DNA from: JANPPS01 sp965246925
Lineage (GTDB): Bacteria > Pseudomonadota > Alphaproteobacteria > Acetobacterales > Acetobacteraceae
Direction of reading: 5' to 3'
Assembly: GCA_965246925.1 (NCBI GenBank)
Contig: OZ251994.1
Coordinates: 62,001-126,000, forward strand
Length of the DNA: 64,000 bases
Shown here: one piece after another, positions 35,585-44,603 of the stretch
Numbering within the stretch: the stretch's first letter is position 1
How the letters are laid out: each line of letters starts with the position of its first letter
Notes under the pieces: generated by a model
Seen by the model: only the letters and a program-made list of their open reading frames with translations
What the model was told of the DNA's origin: nothing
The model's database searches: none
Made by a program: the position numbers and the translations under genes

Positions 35585-36632
35585 TCCGAGCCCCGAGCGC
35601 CTCCGGCATCGGCAGGCGTGTTCGCCAGGTCAGTACAACAACACCGGCATCGTTGCGCAAGTCAAAATGCACGCCGTCCAACTGCAGAGAAAAGCGTTCT
35701 GGCGACATGCGCGGGCGTTCGGCCAGCACGCCGAGCATTATTCCTGGCAAAGAACCCGTCAGCTCCGGTATGGTCGCGTGCATGTTCGACAGCGTATAAT
35801 GCTCCGTGCCGCGGAGCCAGGGCGTGATGACCTGATCGGGCGGTGCGCATTGCCAGTAGCGTTCGTCGAAATCTGTCGGACAAAGCGGGTCACGATGGTC
35901 CAGCCAGGCTTGGTCATAGGTGCCGGCATGGCGAGCCCGGTCAATGCACACGCCGGAGATCGGGCCGAGGCCGGCAGGCACCGGACTGGACTGCCAATCC
36001 GTGATCGGCGCGCCGGCCAATTCGATCTGCGCCGCAGCGACGGGCGCCTCCGGCCCGGTGCTGCGGCCGACGATCCCGATGCCAATCGGATTTCCGGCAT
36101 GCACGGCCCCGGGCTCGTCCGCGATCGGTCCGCCCCACGCCAGCCGCCAATCCAGCGGCAAACGGTGCGCCGGCTCGGGGGCGGAAAGCTCCCAATCGAC
36201 CAGCACGTCCGGCTCAGATTTGTTCCACAGGGCGCGCCAGTTGCGGCGCGGACGCGGCCGCCACCAGCGCGGGCCAGTGATCCGCAACCGTTTATCCAGC
36301 AGCACTGCCCCAGACGGTCCCGTCATTTGGATGCCGCACGGCCAAGCCGGTAACCCGGCCGGATCAGGGCAATGCGCGTCACCCAGGACAGTAACGTCGG
36401 TGCCGGGCTTGAATGGCACCAGATCGGCTTGCCGGAGCAACGGCGCCGCCTGCGGATCGCCGTCGAACCGGTCCTCCCACTGCACACCCTCCTGGACCGC
36501 CGCGACCTGCAGCGCTCTACCGCCCACGATGTCGAACGTGCCCCGCACGGCAATCACCGCGTCCAGTCTGCCGTTACGGTCGAACTGCCGAAACAGGACG
36601 GCCGCAAAGCCTGTGCGGTTCACCAACTCCAT
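35544..36632 (-). CDS. DUF2169 adaptor/chaperone for the DUF4150-Tde effector
   Basis: The 362-residue product shows the family features FRQFDRNGRLDAVIAVRGTFD, FKPGTDVTVLGDA, HRLPLDWRLAWGGP and LQLDGVHFDLRNDAGVVVLTW. It lies 9 bp behind vgrG and overlaps the effector by 4 bp. DUF2169 proteins couple DUF4150/PAAR effectors to VgrG. It is complete, unlike the scrap at 25999. Confidence 0.9.
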   Translation of the reverse strand: MELVNRTGFAAVLFRQFDRNGRLDAVIAVRGTFDIVGGRALQVAAVQEGVQWEDRFDGDPQAAPLLRQADLVPFKPGTDVTVLGDAHCPDPAGLPAWPCGIQMTGPSGAVLLDKRLRITGPRWWRPRPRRNWRALWNKSEPDVLVDWELSAPEPAHRLPLDWRLAWGGPIADEPGAVHAGNPIGIGIVGRSTGPEAPVAAAQIELAGAPITDWQSSPVPAGLGPISGVCIDRARHAGTYDQAWLDHRDPLCPTDFDERYWQCAPPDQVITPWLRGTEHYTLSNMHATIPELTGSLPGIMLGVLAERPRMSPERFSLQLDGVHFDLRNDAGVVVLTWRTRLPMPEALGARITLAERARVAEAA

Positions 36633-36641
36633 CGCCGCGCT

Positions 36642-38843
36642 CTAATTCAGATCGATTGGCGCACCGCGCACCTGCACCGGGCCGGTCGATACGAAGTTGA
36701 ACTTGGTGCCGGCAATCGTCACTGTGCCATCCGCTGCCATCGTCAGCTTGGACGCGCCGCACTCGATCACGAACAGATCGCCGACCGCGATTTTCTTGTA
36801 CTTTCCGACCTGCTCCAGCGACGTATCTCCCACGTTCACCACCTTCGCCTGCCCGACCTGCTCCGTGCTGGACACGCCCACCGTATCGTTCTTATGCGCG
36901 CCCACGACGGTGTTCATCACGCCGGATAGGCCGAACAGGCTGGCCACCGCGTCGCCCACGCCGGCGCCCGAGCCGGTCAGCGCGGCGCCCGCGTCCGCCT
37001 TGGGGCTAGCGCCCGCCACCACGCCCTCACGGGACCCAAGCCCGCCGCCACCCAGGAAGCCCAGCGCGGAGGAGGCGATGCTCATCGCGATCCCGCCGCC
37101 GCCGCCCAGTGCCTGGCTCAGCAGCCCGGCCGTATGCCCGGCCAGGCCCGCCACGGACAGGGCTTGCGCCGCCGCTGCTAAACCGGTGCCCCCCACGGTC
37201 ACGTTCATCGACCCGCCGACCTCATGCTTCTGGTTGCCCGCAACCTCCACGCTGCGGCTGCCGCCCACGGACTGCACCTGGTGCGCGTCCACCCGCTCGG
37301 TCTGGTTGTTGCCCACCTTGATCGTGTGGTCGTGCTGCGCGTGCATGTGCATGCGTTCGGCGCCGGGCTGGTCTTCCATCGTGAATTCGTTGAAGCCGGT
37401 GCCCTTATACGTGTTGCTCCGCATCACCATCCGCGTCTTCTGCGCCGGCAAGCTGTAGGGCACGCGTTGCTGCGGGTTCGGCACCAGGCCCGCCACCACC
37501 GGGCGGTCCGGGTCGCCGTCCAAATAGGTCACCATCGCCTCCATGCCGATCCGGGGGATCACCTGCGCGCCCCAGCCGCCGCCGCCCCAGCTCTGGATCA
37601 CCCGGACCCAGCACGTGTCCGTCCCGTCCTTCTTCGCCCGGCGGTCCCAGGGGAACCACAGCTTGACGCGGCCGTACTCGTCCGTGTGGATCTCCTCGCC
37701 CTCCGGGCCCGCCACGATGCCGATCTGCGTGCCGTCCAGCCGCGGGCGGTGCGTGTCGCGGTGGGGGGTCGCGGGCAGGCGGGATGGTAGCGCCATAAAG
37801 CTGTTGGTGTAATCGCGGGCGTTGTCCTCCGGCTCGAAGCTATGGTCCTCCATGATGTGAGTCATGCTCAGCACCACGTGCTCCTCATACTTCGGGCCGT
37901 GCTTGCTCACGTCATACGGCTTGAACAGCTGACCCGGCGCCAGCGTCTTGCTGTCGCCCCCGGCCTCGATCCGTTCATGGTCATACTCGGTCGCCTGCAT
38001 CCGCAACTTCGTCGCCCGCCCCGCCTCCGCCGCAGTGCCGATCCGCGACGGATACTCATACAGCTCGTATTTCGGGTTGCCGGGTAGCTTCACCAAGGAC
38101 GGCGTCTGACCCCGCGGCACCGTGCCCGGCGTCTCGAAATTCCAGTCACCCCCCGCCCGCACCCCCGGCGTGTAGGTGTATTTCTTGGTCCAGGCGCTGA
38201 TGCAGTCCTTGTCGGACGAGCCCAGTTCCAGCCGTACGTCCGGCGTGGCGCCCGGGGTATAGCTGAACTGATGATCGGCCACCCGCAAAGTATGCTTGCC
38301 CGCCTCATGCACATGCCAGAAGAACAACCCGTCCTCCTCCAGCCGGCGCGTCAAGTAATCCAGGTCCGTCTCGTTCCATTGCACCGAGTAATGCTGCGGC
38401 GGCACCGTCCCCAGCACCGCCACCTGCGCCGGCGGCAGCCCGTGCTCGCTCACCAACGTGCGCAAGACATCGAGCGCACTCTGATCCTGCCAGATCCGGC
38501 AGTCGCTCCGCTGCGACATCAGCCACATCTGCGGGCGCATCACCAGGTGATACTGCCGGAAGCCGCGCATCACATGCGGCTCCTCATGCATCTCCACCAT
38601 CAGCCCGTTCCACGCCCGCATCGTGCCCGCGCCGTCCAAATCAAGCGACACGTCGGCGAGCTTGCCCACCAGCTCGTCCGGCTTCAAATCCGGACGCTTG
38701 CTCCGCACCGTGACCTTGATGTCAAACAAATCGTTGACCATCTCCGTCAACTCAATCCGCTCCGGCAACAATAAATCCGGCCCCAGCGGCGTCAGCAGTT
38801 TGATCGACCGGTCAGTCTGAACATACTCGGCAAGATCACTCAT
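36642..38843 (-). CDS. vgrG: full-length T6SS spike protein VgrG
   Basis: The 733-residue product has the gp27-like base (residues ~1-370: MSDLAEYVQTDRSIKLLTPL, LDYLTRRLEEDGLFFWHVHE), the gp5/OB region (GRVKLWFPWDRRAKKDG, near 375) and a needle with repeated VGG motifs. The tail ends GTKFNFVSTGPVQVRGAPIDLN, the type found before DUF2169. A good ribosome site (CAGGAGAG) precedes ATG 38843, 24 bp after the CaiB gene stop. From residue ~300 the sequence becomes almost identical to the delta-N copies, whereas residues 229-299 are distinct, so gene conversion has occurred. It is the only complete vgrG in the window and probably serves the whole array. Confidence 0.95.
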   Translation of the reverse strand: MSDLAEYVQTDRSIKLLTPLGPDLLLPERIELTEMVNDLFDIKVTVRSKRPDLKPDELVGKLADVSLDLDGAGTMRAWNGLMVEMHEEPHVMRGFRQYHLVMRPQMWLMSQRSDCRIWQDQSALDVLRTLVSEHGLPPAQVAVLGTVPPQHYSVQWNETDLDYLTRRLEEDGLFFWHVHEAGKHTLRVADHQFSYTPGATPDVRLELGSSDKDCISAWTKKYTYTPGVRAGGDWNFETPGTVPRGQTPSLVKLPGNPKYELYEYPSRIGTAAEAGRATKLRMQATEYDHERIEAGGDSKTLAPGQLFKPYDVSKHGPKYEEHVVLSMTHIMEDHSFEPEDNARDYTNSFMALPSRLPATPHRDTHRPRLDGTQIGIVAGPEGEEIHTDEYGRVKLWFPWDRRAKKDGTDTCWVRVIQSWGGGGWGAQVIPRIGMEAMVTYLDGDPDRPVVAGLVPNPQQRVPYSLPAQKTRMVMRSNTYKGTGFNEFTMEDQPGAERMHMHAQHDHTIKVGNNQTERVDAHQVQSVGGSRSVEVAGNQKHEVGGSMNVTVGGTGLAAAAQALSVAGLAGHTAGLLSQALGGGGGIAMSIASSALGFLGGGGLGSREGVVAGASPKADAGAALTGSGAGVGDAVASLFGLSGVMNTVVGAHKNDTVGVSSTEQVGQAKVVNVGDTSLEQVGKYKKIAVGDLFVIECGASKLTMAADGTVTIAGTKFNFVSTGPVQVRGAPIDLN

Positions 38844-38867
38844 CGGGCTCTCCTGATTTAAAGAATT

Positions 38868-40073
38868 CTAACTTGCCGTGCGCTTTGTGTCTGTGACGGT
38901 TCCGTGGGAACGCAGGGTTTGCCGGGCTTCCTCACCGTAGCCGAGTTCAGCCAAGACAGCGTCGGTATGCTGGGCGAAACGGGGTGGGGGTGACTGCACC
39001 CGTCCTGGTGTGCGGCTAAGCTTGATGGGTGTGCCCAGGGCGCGGTTGCCGTCCTGCTCCGTTACCATGAAGCGGGCTTGGGTTTGCGGGGCCTGCATGG
39101 CCTGATCCACGGCCAGCACCGGGCCGGCCGGCAGTCCGGCCTCCAACAGGGCGGTGCACAGTGCCGCCCCGTCCTGGGTGGCGAACGACGTGGTCAGCTC
39201 TGCCATCAAAGCAGGCCGGTTCCGAACACGGTCGCCGTTGGCGGCAAAGCGAGGATCGCCGGGCAGGTCTGGACGGCCGATGTGGGTGCAGAGCCTACGG
39301 AACTGACCGTCATTGCCGATGGCGATGAAAATGTCGCCCGTGGCGGTGGCGTATTTCTCGTATGGTGCGATGTTGGGGTGGGGATTGCCCATCGGCATCG
39401 GCCGCTGACCATTCAGGAAGTAGTTGGCCGCCTGCGGGTGCAGCAGCGACATGCCGCAATCATGCAGCGTCATGTCCAGGAACTGGCCGCGTCCAGAGCG
39501 GTGGCGTTCCTGCACGGCCATCAGGATGCCGATCACGGAATAGAGCCCAGTGGCCAGGTCAACGATCGGGGTACCCATGCGCAAGGGGCCCGTCGTGGCG
39601 TCGCCGTTGATGCTCATAAGGCCTGTCATGGCCTGGAGGATCGCGTCGTAGCCGGGAAGCCCGCCCAGCGGCCCGTCCGCGCCGAAGCCGGAGACGCGGC
39701 AGTGGATCAAGCGGGGGAATCGCGGCTCGAGCTCCTGGTAGCTCAGGCCCCATTTTTCCATGGCGCCAGGCTTGAAGTTCTCGACCAGGATGTCGGCGGT
39801 GGCCAACAAACGCATTAATACCTCGCGGCCTTCCGGCTTAGCGAGGTTGAGGGCGATGCTGCGCTTGTTGCGGTTCACGCCCAAGAAGTAGCTGGCGTCC
39901 CTGGTCCCGTCTGACTGCTCCAGGAAAGGCGGTCCCCACTCCCGCGTCTCGTCACCCTGCGGCGGCTCTACCTTGATCACGTCGGCGCCGTGATCCGAAA
40001 GGACCATGGTGGCGAATGGACCGCCCAGTACGCGGGTGAGGTCCACGATTTTGAGGCCGTCCAATGCAGGCAT
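38868..40073 (-). CDS. CaiB/BaiF (family III) CoA-transferase
   Basis: The 401-residue product has the family III motifs LDGLKIVDLTRVLGGPFATM, DVIKVEPPQGDETREWGPPF, DILVENFKPGAMEKWG and PGYDAILQAMTGLM, whose Asp is the catalytic nucleophile. The enzyme moves CoA between organic acids by way of an aspartyl-CoA thioester. The ATG immediately follows the stop of the CoA-transferase beta-like gene, so the two are cotranscribed, and vgrG follows after 24 bp. The substrate cannot be read from the sequence. It marks the chromosomal border of the T6SS array. Confidence 0.9.
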   Translation of the reverse strand: MPALDGLKIVDLTRVLGGPFATMVLSDHGADVIKVEPPQGDETREWGPPFLEQSDGTRDASYFLGVNRNKRSIALNLAKPEGREVLMRLLATADILVENFKPGAMEKWGLSYQELEPRFPRLIHCRVSGFGADGPLGGLPGYDAILQAMTGLMSINGDATTGPLRMGTPIVDLATGLYSVIGILMAVQERHRSGRGQFLDMTLHDCGMSLLHPQAANYFLNGQRPMPMGNPHPNIAPYEKYATATGDIFIAIGNDGQFRRLCTHIGRPDLPGDPRFAANGDRVRNRPALMAELTTSFATQDGAALCTALLEAGLPAGPVLAVDQAMQAPQTQARFMVTEQDGNRALGTPIKLSRTPGRVQSPPPRFAQHTDAVLAELGYGEEARQTLRSHGTVTDTKRTAS

Positions 40074-40799
40074 TCAGTTCCTCCAGACCCGTTGGCAGAA
40101 CGCCGGGTAGGTGGCCAGCATCTCGGCCCGGACCGGCCCGCGCAAGAGGGCGAGGTAAGACGGGGACGGGTCCGGCGTGTGGTGCGGATCGCCCGCCTCG
40201 TAATCGAAGCCGGTATGGGCGCGGATGCTGCCGATCGTCTCGCCAGGATGAACGGAGGCGAGGCGAAAGCGGCCATCCGCGAAAGTGAAGACGCACCGTC
40301 CGGTGACGAGCGCCTGGGCGGTGCCGCGGCGGAAGGTGCCCGGCGGGGACACGCCCGGGGCGCTGACGGCCTCCACGCGGGGGACCAGCACGCGGCGGCT
40401 ATGTTCCTCGCGAAACAAGATGGTGCGAGGGACGGTCATATACATAAAGGCGGAGCCGAAGCTGCCGGGAAAGCGGGCGGTGCGGCCGGGCCAATCACCC
40501 GTGCCGATAAGGTTGAGGTTGGCCTGCCCGTCGATCTGGCCGCCCCCAAGGAAAAACAAATCGATCCGCCCCTGCCCGGCCAGATCGAAAAGCTCGCGCG
40601 AGCCCTCGCTGAACGGGTTGCCCTTCGGGCGATGCAGGAATGACAGGCGGACCTTATGGCCCTGTAGGCGCACGAGCCAGCAGGCGGCGGCGGGTATGGG
40701 GCTAGCGGCGCCCACCGCGATGTGGCGAGGTGCGCCGGGTTCGAGAATAAGCGCGGCGAGCGCGGCGGCTAGGCGCTCTTCGGGCTGGACAAGTGACAT
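40074..40799 (-). CDS. CoA-transferase beta-subunit-like protein
   Basis: The 241-residue protein resembles beta subunits of family I CoA-transferases (IpdB or 3-oxoacid CoA-transferase B type): IAVGAASPIPAAACWLV, DLFFLGGGQIDGQANLNL, GSFGSAFMYMTVPRTI, CVFTFADGRFRLASVHPG. An alpha subunit is not adjacent; upstream is a sterol-desaturase-like gene. It may work with an alpha subunit encoded elsewhere, or have a separate role together with the CaiB protein. The strict catalytic Glu of beta subunits is not evident to me. Confidence 0.75.
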   Translation of the reverse strand: MSLVQPEERLAAALAALILEPGAPRHIAVGAASPIPAAACWLVRLQGHKVRLSFLHRPKGNPFSEGSRELFDLAGQGRIDLFFLGGGQIDGQANLNLIGTGDWPGRTARFPGSFGSAFMYMTVPRTILFREEHSRRVLVPRVEAVSAPGVSPPGTFRRGTAQALVTGRCVFTFADGRFRLASVHPGETIGSIRAHTGFDYEAGDPHHTPDPSPSYLALLRGPVRAEMLATYPAFCQRVWRN

Positions 40800-40808
40800 A
40801 GGTGCAAC

Positions 40809-41753
40809 TCAATGACCCCTTCCGGAAGAGGCGGCGGTGAAACACAGCATTCGCCGTAACCCCGCCGCTTGCTGCTGCGTCCACGACCCGGTCGCCAACG
40901 CCTCCTCCGCCTGGGGATCGCCCGTTCGCACATACGCGCGGTCAAAATCCGCCGTGCCGAACAGCATGTCCCACCAGGGTAAGATCGCCCCGTAATTCGC
41001 GCTCCGCTGCCCCGCCGCCAGCACGCCGTGGTGGGAACGGTGGAACCGCGGCGAGATCAGCAGCCGCTCGCCCAGCCATCCAAACGACACCCGTGCATTG
41101 GCGTGCGACAGCGACTCTAGGAACCGCAGCATTAACACCAGCAAAGGAAATTGCAGCGGTGGAATGCCGATCAGCACGCCGATGCTCATGAACCACACAA
41201 AGCCGATCGCCTCGTCCAGCACGTGGTTCCGGTCATCGGACCAGAACGTCATCTGCCGCTGTGCATGGTGCAATGAATGCAGCGCCCACCACCAGCGGAA
41301 CCGGTGGGACAGCCGGTGCCGCCAATACTCGGCGAGATCAAGGATAATGGCGTATGCCAAGAACGTCAGCACATGATGGCCCAGCAATGGCGGGATCAGC
41401 CGCTCCAGCGTCGGCGCCACCCAACCGTGATCGGTGAGCCATCCCGTCAGCCCCACCTGCAACTGATAGAACAGCACGAACGTCACAAGCGGTAGCACGC
41501 CAACGCGCGACACGAAGGTATAGAGCACGTCGACCCAGACTGCCTTCTGGTCCGGCCAACGCTCTACGGGGCGCCAGCGCTCCAAGGGCAGGCATACGGC
41601 GAACGTGATCACCACCTGCGCCAGGCCGTAGCACGCAAACAGCGCCCAGCCATACGAAACCTCTTCCCACTGCATCAGTCCGGCGCCATACAGCGCCGGC
41701 AACAGCACGTTTTCCTGCAGCCATCCTGCGGCCAGGCTGAACGGATCCGTCAC
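40809..41753 (-). CDS. sterol desaturase/fatty acid hydroxylase family membrane protein
   Basis: The 314-residue integral membrane protein has several hydrophobic segments (WALFACYGLAQVVITFAV, VLPLVTFVLFYQL, FPLLVLMLRF). The di-iron histidine motifs are HRLSH, HSLHH and HRSHH, as in the fatty acid hydroxylase superfamily. I chose GTG at 41753 (VTDPFSLAAG), which overlaps the upstream stop (GTGA); the frame extends further but into that gene. The family oxidises sterols, hopanoids, carotenoids or lipids; the substrate is unknown. Confidence 0.85.
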   Translation of the reverse strand: MTDPFSLAAGWLQENVLLPALYGAGLMQWEEVSYGWALFACYGLAQVVITFAVCLPLERWRPVERWPDQKAVWVDVLYTFVSRVGVLPLVTFVLFYQLQVGLTGWLTDHGWVAPTLERLIPPLLGHHVLTFLAYAIILDLAEYWRHRLSHRFRWWWALHSLHHAQRQMTFWSDDRNHVLDEAIGFVWFMSIGVLIGIPPLQFPLLVLMLRFLESLSHANARVSFGWLGERLLISPRFHRSHHGVLAAGQRSANYGAILPWWDMLFGTADFDRAYVRTGDPQAEEALATGSWTQQQAAGLRRMLCFTAASSGRGH

Positions 41754-42682
41754 CGCACGCCGGCCGTCAGGAAAATGCCGTGCGGGGAGCGCCCGACAGG
41801 AAACGACACGATGTCCCCCGTGACAGGGTCGAGCACGGCCACCTTTTGAATAAAGCGCTGGGTGATCCAAAGCCGTCCGTCCGGCGCAAAGTCGATGCAG
41901 TCCGGCCCGCCGGGCACGCGGTAGCTGCGGAGAAGGGCCAGCGTATGCGCGTCCAGCGCCACGGTTGTGCCATCGACCCGATTGTTGACATAGAGGGTCT
42001 TCTTGTCCGGCGAGAGAAACAGCTGATGCGCCCCCCGCCCGGTCCGGATTCGCCGCTCGACCCGGCCATCCACCGGGTCCACCACGGCAAAATGGTCGCT
42101 GCCCATATTGGCTACCAATAGCTTGCCCTCGTGCCAGATCACCCCGGCCGGTGTACTGCCGACATCGGCGGCCCAGAGCTGCGTCTGCCGCCGAAGATCG
42201 TAGGCCGCGAGCTGATTGGCCCCCTGCAGCGTCACATACACCACACTACTATCCGGCGCGTAGGCCAGGTGGCTCGGCATCGTGCGAGCCGGAAACCGGT
42301 GCGACAAGGCCATGGTCGCCGCGTCATACACATCCACCTGATTGCGCGCGAGGCCCGTCACAACCAGCCAGCGTCCATCGGGGCTGAACCCAAGTTGATA
42401 GGGGTCCGCCACCGGAATGCGGCGGCGGATAGCGCCAGTATGCGGGTCAAGGAACAGCATCTCGTTCCCGCCGGCGTCACCGACCAGCAACTCCTGCCCG
42501 CTCGGGCTCAGCATCAAGTGGTGCGGCTCCCGCAAGACTGGCACTCGCCGCAGCTCCGCCCCGCTGCTCATATCCAGCATGCTGAGCGTTGCGTCACCGG
42601 AGTTGACGACAATAGCCATGCCTGCGGCTTGCGCGCCGATGGACGCCCAAAGGCTGAGCAAAATGCCCGCAAACAAGCGCAT
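41750..42682 (-). CDS. secreted YncE/YVTN-type beta-propeller protein
   Basis: The 310-residue product has a signal peptide (MRLFAGILLSLWASIGAQA) followed by propeller repeats typical of YVTN/YncE proteins (HHLMLSPSGQELLVGDAGG, YQLGFSPDGRWLVVTG, HQLFLSPDKKTLYVNN, PHGIFLTAG). It is predicted to be periplasmic. It overlaps the desaturase gene by 4 bp, so the two are translationally coupled. Although also a propeller, it is unrelated in sequence to the putative immunity propellers in the T6SS array. Confidence 0.85.
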   Translation of the reverse strand: MRLFAGILLSLWASIGAQAAGMAIVVNSGDATLSMLDMSSGAELRRVPVLREPHHLMLSPSGQELLVGDAGGNEMLFLDPHTGAIRRRIPVADPYQLGFSPDGRWLVVTGLARNQVDVYDAATMALSHRFPARTMPSHLAYAPDSSVVYVTLQGANQLAAYDLRRQTQLWAADVGSTPAGVIWHEGKLLVANMGSDHFAVVDPVDGRVERRIRTGRGAHQLFLSPDKKTLYVNNRVDGTTVALDAHTLALLRSYRVPGGPDCIDFAPDGRLWITQRFIQKVAVLDPVTGDIVSFPVGRSPHGIFLTAGVR

Positions 42683-42785
42683 ACCGTTCGATCCTCACAG
42701 AACAAGAGAACGACCGGGAGATACCACGAAACCAATGGTTTAGGAAAACGCATTCGGAGGTTTGTCGGAAAACGTAGAATCCTAT

Positions 42786-42831
42786 CACCAACCTGCAACC
42801 CAAGCGTGATCGGGTTGCAAATTTTGGTGAT
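42786..42831. promoter_or_regulatory. long interrupted inverted repeat upstream of a response regulator
   Basis: TCACCAA (42786-42792) pairs with TTGGTGA (42825-42831), and TGCAACCC (42795-42802) with GGGTTGCA (42813-42820). This gives a 15-bp nested dyad around a 10-bp centre. It lies 18 bp before the ATG of the response regulator and about 100 bp before the divergent propeller gene. It could be an operator or an mRNA hairpin that controls translation. Confidence 0.55.
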
Positions 42832-42848
42832 CCTACCAGAATAGCGCC

Positions 42849-43229
42849 ATGGAGAAGACGGCCGAACCCAGGGTTTTAGTAGTGGAAGACGAATTCTTGA
42901 TCCGTCTTACGCTGACCGAAGCGCTATCTGATGAGGGCTTCTCGGTTCTCGAGGCCGAGACGGCCGACAAGGCTCTACCTATTCTACAGGACGGCGCCGA
43001 TTTAGATCTGCTAGTGACTGATATCCAGCTACCGGGCGTGCTGGACGGCTACGCCCTGGTGGACGCCATGCGGGAGCATCGCCCTACCCTGCCGGTGATC
43101 TTCATGACCGGTCGTCCGGACCAAGGTTCCCGCGCTAAATCGCCGTTCGAGGTGTTCATCTCGAAGCCCTATACCCTCGATGAAATTTGCACGGCGGCCA
43201 AGCGCCTTATGACTGCAAAGAAGGCTTAG
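42849..43229 (+). CDS. single-domain response regulator (CheY-like receiver)
   Basis: The 126-residue protein is a receiver domain only: acidic pocket VVEDE near residues 11-15, phospho-acceptor Asp in LLVTDIQLPG (~58), Thr in VIFMTG (~87) and Lys in VFISKPY (~106). It has no output domain, so it acts through protein contacts. It is the only gene here read on the plus strand between two minus-strand runs, and its end overlaps the amidase gene end by 4 bp. A cognate kinase is not in the window. Confidence 0.9.
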   Translation: MEKTAEPRVLVVEDEFLIRLTLTEALSDEGFSVLEAETADKALPILQDGADLDLLVTDIQLPGVLDGYALVDAMREHRPTLPVIFMTGRPDQGSRAKSPFEVFISKPYTLDEICTAAKRLMTAKKA

Positions 43230-44602
43230 AGCGGCGCGGCGGTTGCGGGATGGGCCCTCTCCAGCACGCGCGCGCCCCTGAGAACCAGGTCGTCCCGGTA
43301 TAACGCCGCCGCCAACTGAACGCTACGCGGCAGCCCGTCCGGGCCTAAGCCAAGCGGCACCGTGATCGCAGGCTGCCGGGTCATGTTGTACAGGAAGGTC
43401 CAGGGCGCCCAATCTTGCAACAGACGCAGCCGCGGCGCGGTCAACCCTTCGCCGGCCGGGGATGGCGGACCGGGCACGGTGGGGCACAGCACCAAATCAT
43501 ACCGGAGATGCAGCCGGGCCATCGCATAGGCGGCTTGCACCCGGGCGGCCTCGGTCCGCATCAGGTCGGTTGCCGACAGATCGGCGTTGGCAGCTTCAAG
43601 CATGCCGGGGTCCAGCAATGCCCGGCGCTCCGGCTCGATCCCGGCGACCGTGGTGGCCAGCGCGGCGGCCCATATGGCGGCAAACGCTTGGCCCATATCA
43701 GGCAGCCCTGGGTCGTGATCGTCGATCTCGGCCCCGGCATCGGCCAAAATCTGTGCCGCCTCCTCCACCGCTGCCACGCTACCCGGCCCAACCGGCGCGT
43801 CGAAGCCGGGGCGGCGGAGCACGGTGATGCGTAGGCCGGTCACGCCTTGGTCTATTCCGTCCCGCCAATCCCTGGGGTCATCGGGCAGGCAGAACGGGTC
43901 CCGCACGTCATGCCGGGCCAGGACGGACAGCATGAGCGCGGTGTCCCGGACGCTCCGGGTCATGGGCCCGGCGGCAGCCACGTGGCCGAATGCGCCCAGC
44001 GGCCATTGCGGGATGCGGCCAAAGGTCGGTTTCAGGCCTACTAGACCGCACCAGGCGGCCGGAATGCGCACGCTACCGCCTGCATCGGTGCCGACGTGCA
44101 AGGGCCCGAACCCCGCCGCCCCCGCCGCCCCGGCGCCGGAGGAAGAGCCGCCGGTGGTCAGCGCCGGATCCCACGGATTGCGGGTGATGCCGTGCAGCGG
44201 GCAGTCACCCGGCGTCTTCCAGCCAAACTCGGTCGTGGTGGTCTTACCGATGATGACGGCGCCGGCCTGTTTCAAGCTGAGTACTATCGGCGCATCCGTG
44301 CTGACCGGGTCCGGCGAGGTCGTGCGGCTGCCGCGCCGGGTCGGGAAGCCGGCGAGGTCGATCAGATCCTTGACCGTGCAGGGCACGCCGTCCAGCAGGC
44401 CGCGCGGCCGTCCGGCCCGCCAGCGCTGCGTGCTTTCACCGGCGTCATGCAGGGCGCGAGGGTTCAGCACGGCGAAGGCGTTGATACCCGGATTATGCCG
44501 GGCAATGCGCTCGGTGATGGCCTGCAGCGCCTCGACCGGGGTTAGCGTTTGCCGGGCATAGGCATCCAGCAGCGCCTCCGCCGTCATCATCGCCGGGTCC
44601 AT
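43226..44602 (-). CDS. amidase (amidase signature family)
   Basis: The 458-residue product carries the amidase-signature triad motifs: VKDLIDLAGFPTRRGS (Lys), TTGGSSSGAGAAGAAGFG (cis-Ser) and GTDAGGSVRIPAAWCGLVG (nucleophile Ser). Members hydrolyse amides or serve as GatA. The short C-terminus and the lack of gatB/gatC neighbours favour a catabolic amidase. The ATG at 44602 is 1 bp from the moaA stop, so the two are probably cotranscribed. Confidence 0.88.
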   Translation of the reverse strand: MDPAMMTAEALLDAYARQTLTPVEALQAITERIARHNPGINAFAVLNPRALHDAGESTQRWRAGRPRGLLDGVPCTVKDLIDLAGFPTRRGSRTTSPDPVSTDAPIVLSLKQAGAVIIGKTTTTEFGWKTPGDCPLHGITRNPWDPALTTGGSSSGAGAAGAAGFGPLHVGTDAGGSVRIPAAWCGLVGLKPTFGRIPQWPLGAFGHVAAAGPMTRSVRDTALMLSVLARHDVRDPFCLPDDPRDWRDGIDQGVTGLRITVLRRPGFDAPVGPGSVAAVEEAAQILADAGAEIDDHDPGLPDMGQAFAAIWAAALATTVAGIEPERRALLDPGMLEAANADLSATDLMRTEAARVQAAYAMARLHLRYDLVLCPTVPGPPSPAGEGLTAPRLRLLQDWAPWTFLYNMTRQPAITVPLGLGPDGLPRSVQLAAALYRDDLVLRGARVLERAHPATAAPL

Positions 44603-44603
44603 G

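Noticed and set aside
1..38843. Structural T6SS genes (tssB, tssC, tssM, clpV, hcp)
   Set aside because: None of the open frames matches these families; only spike, adaptor, cargo and immunity genes are present.
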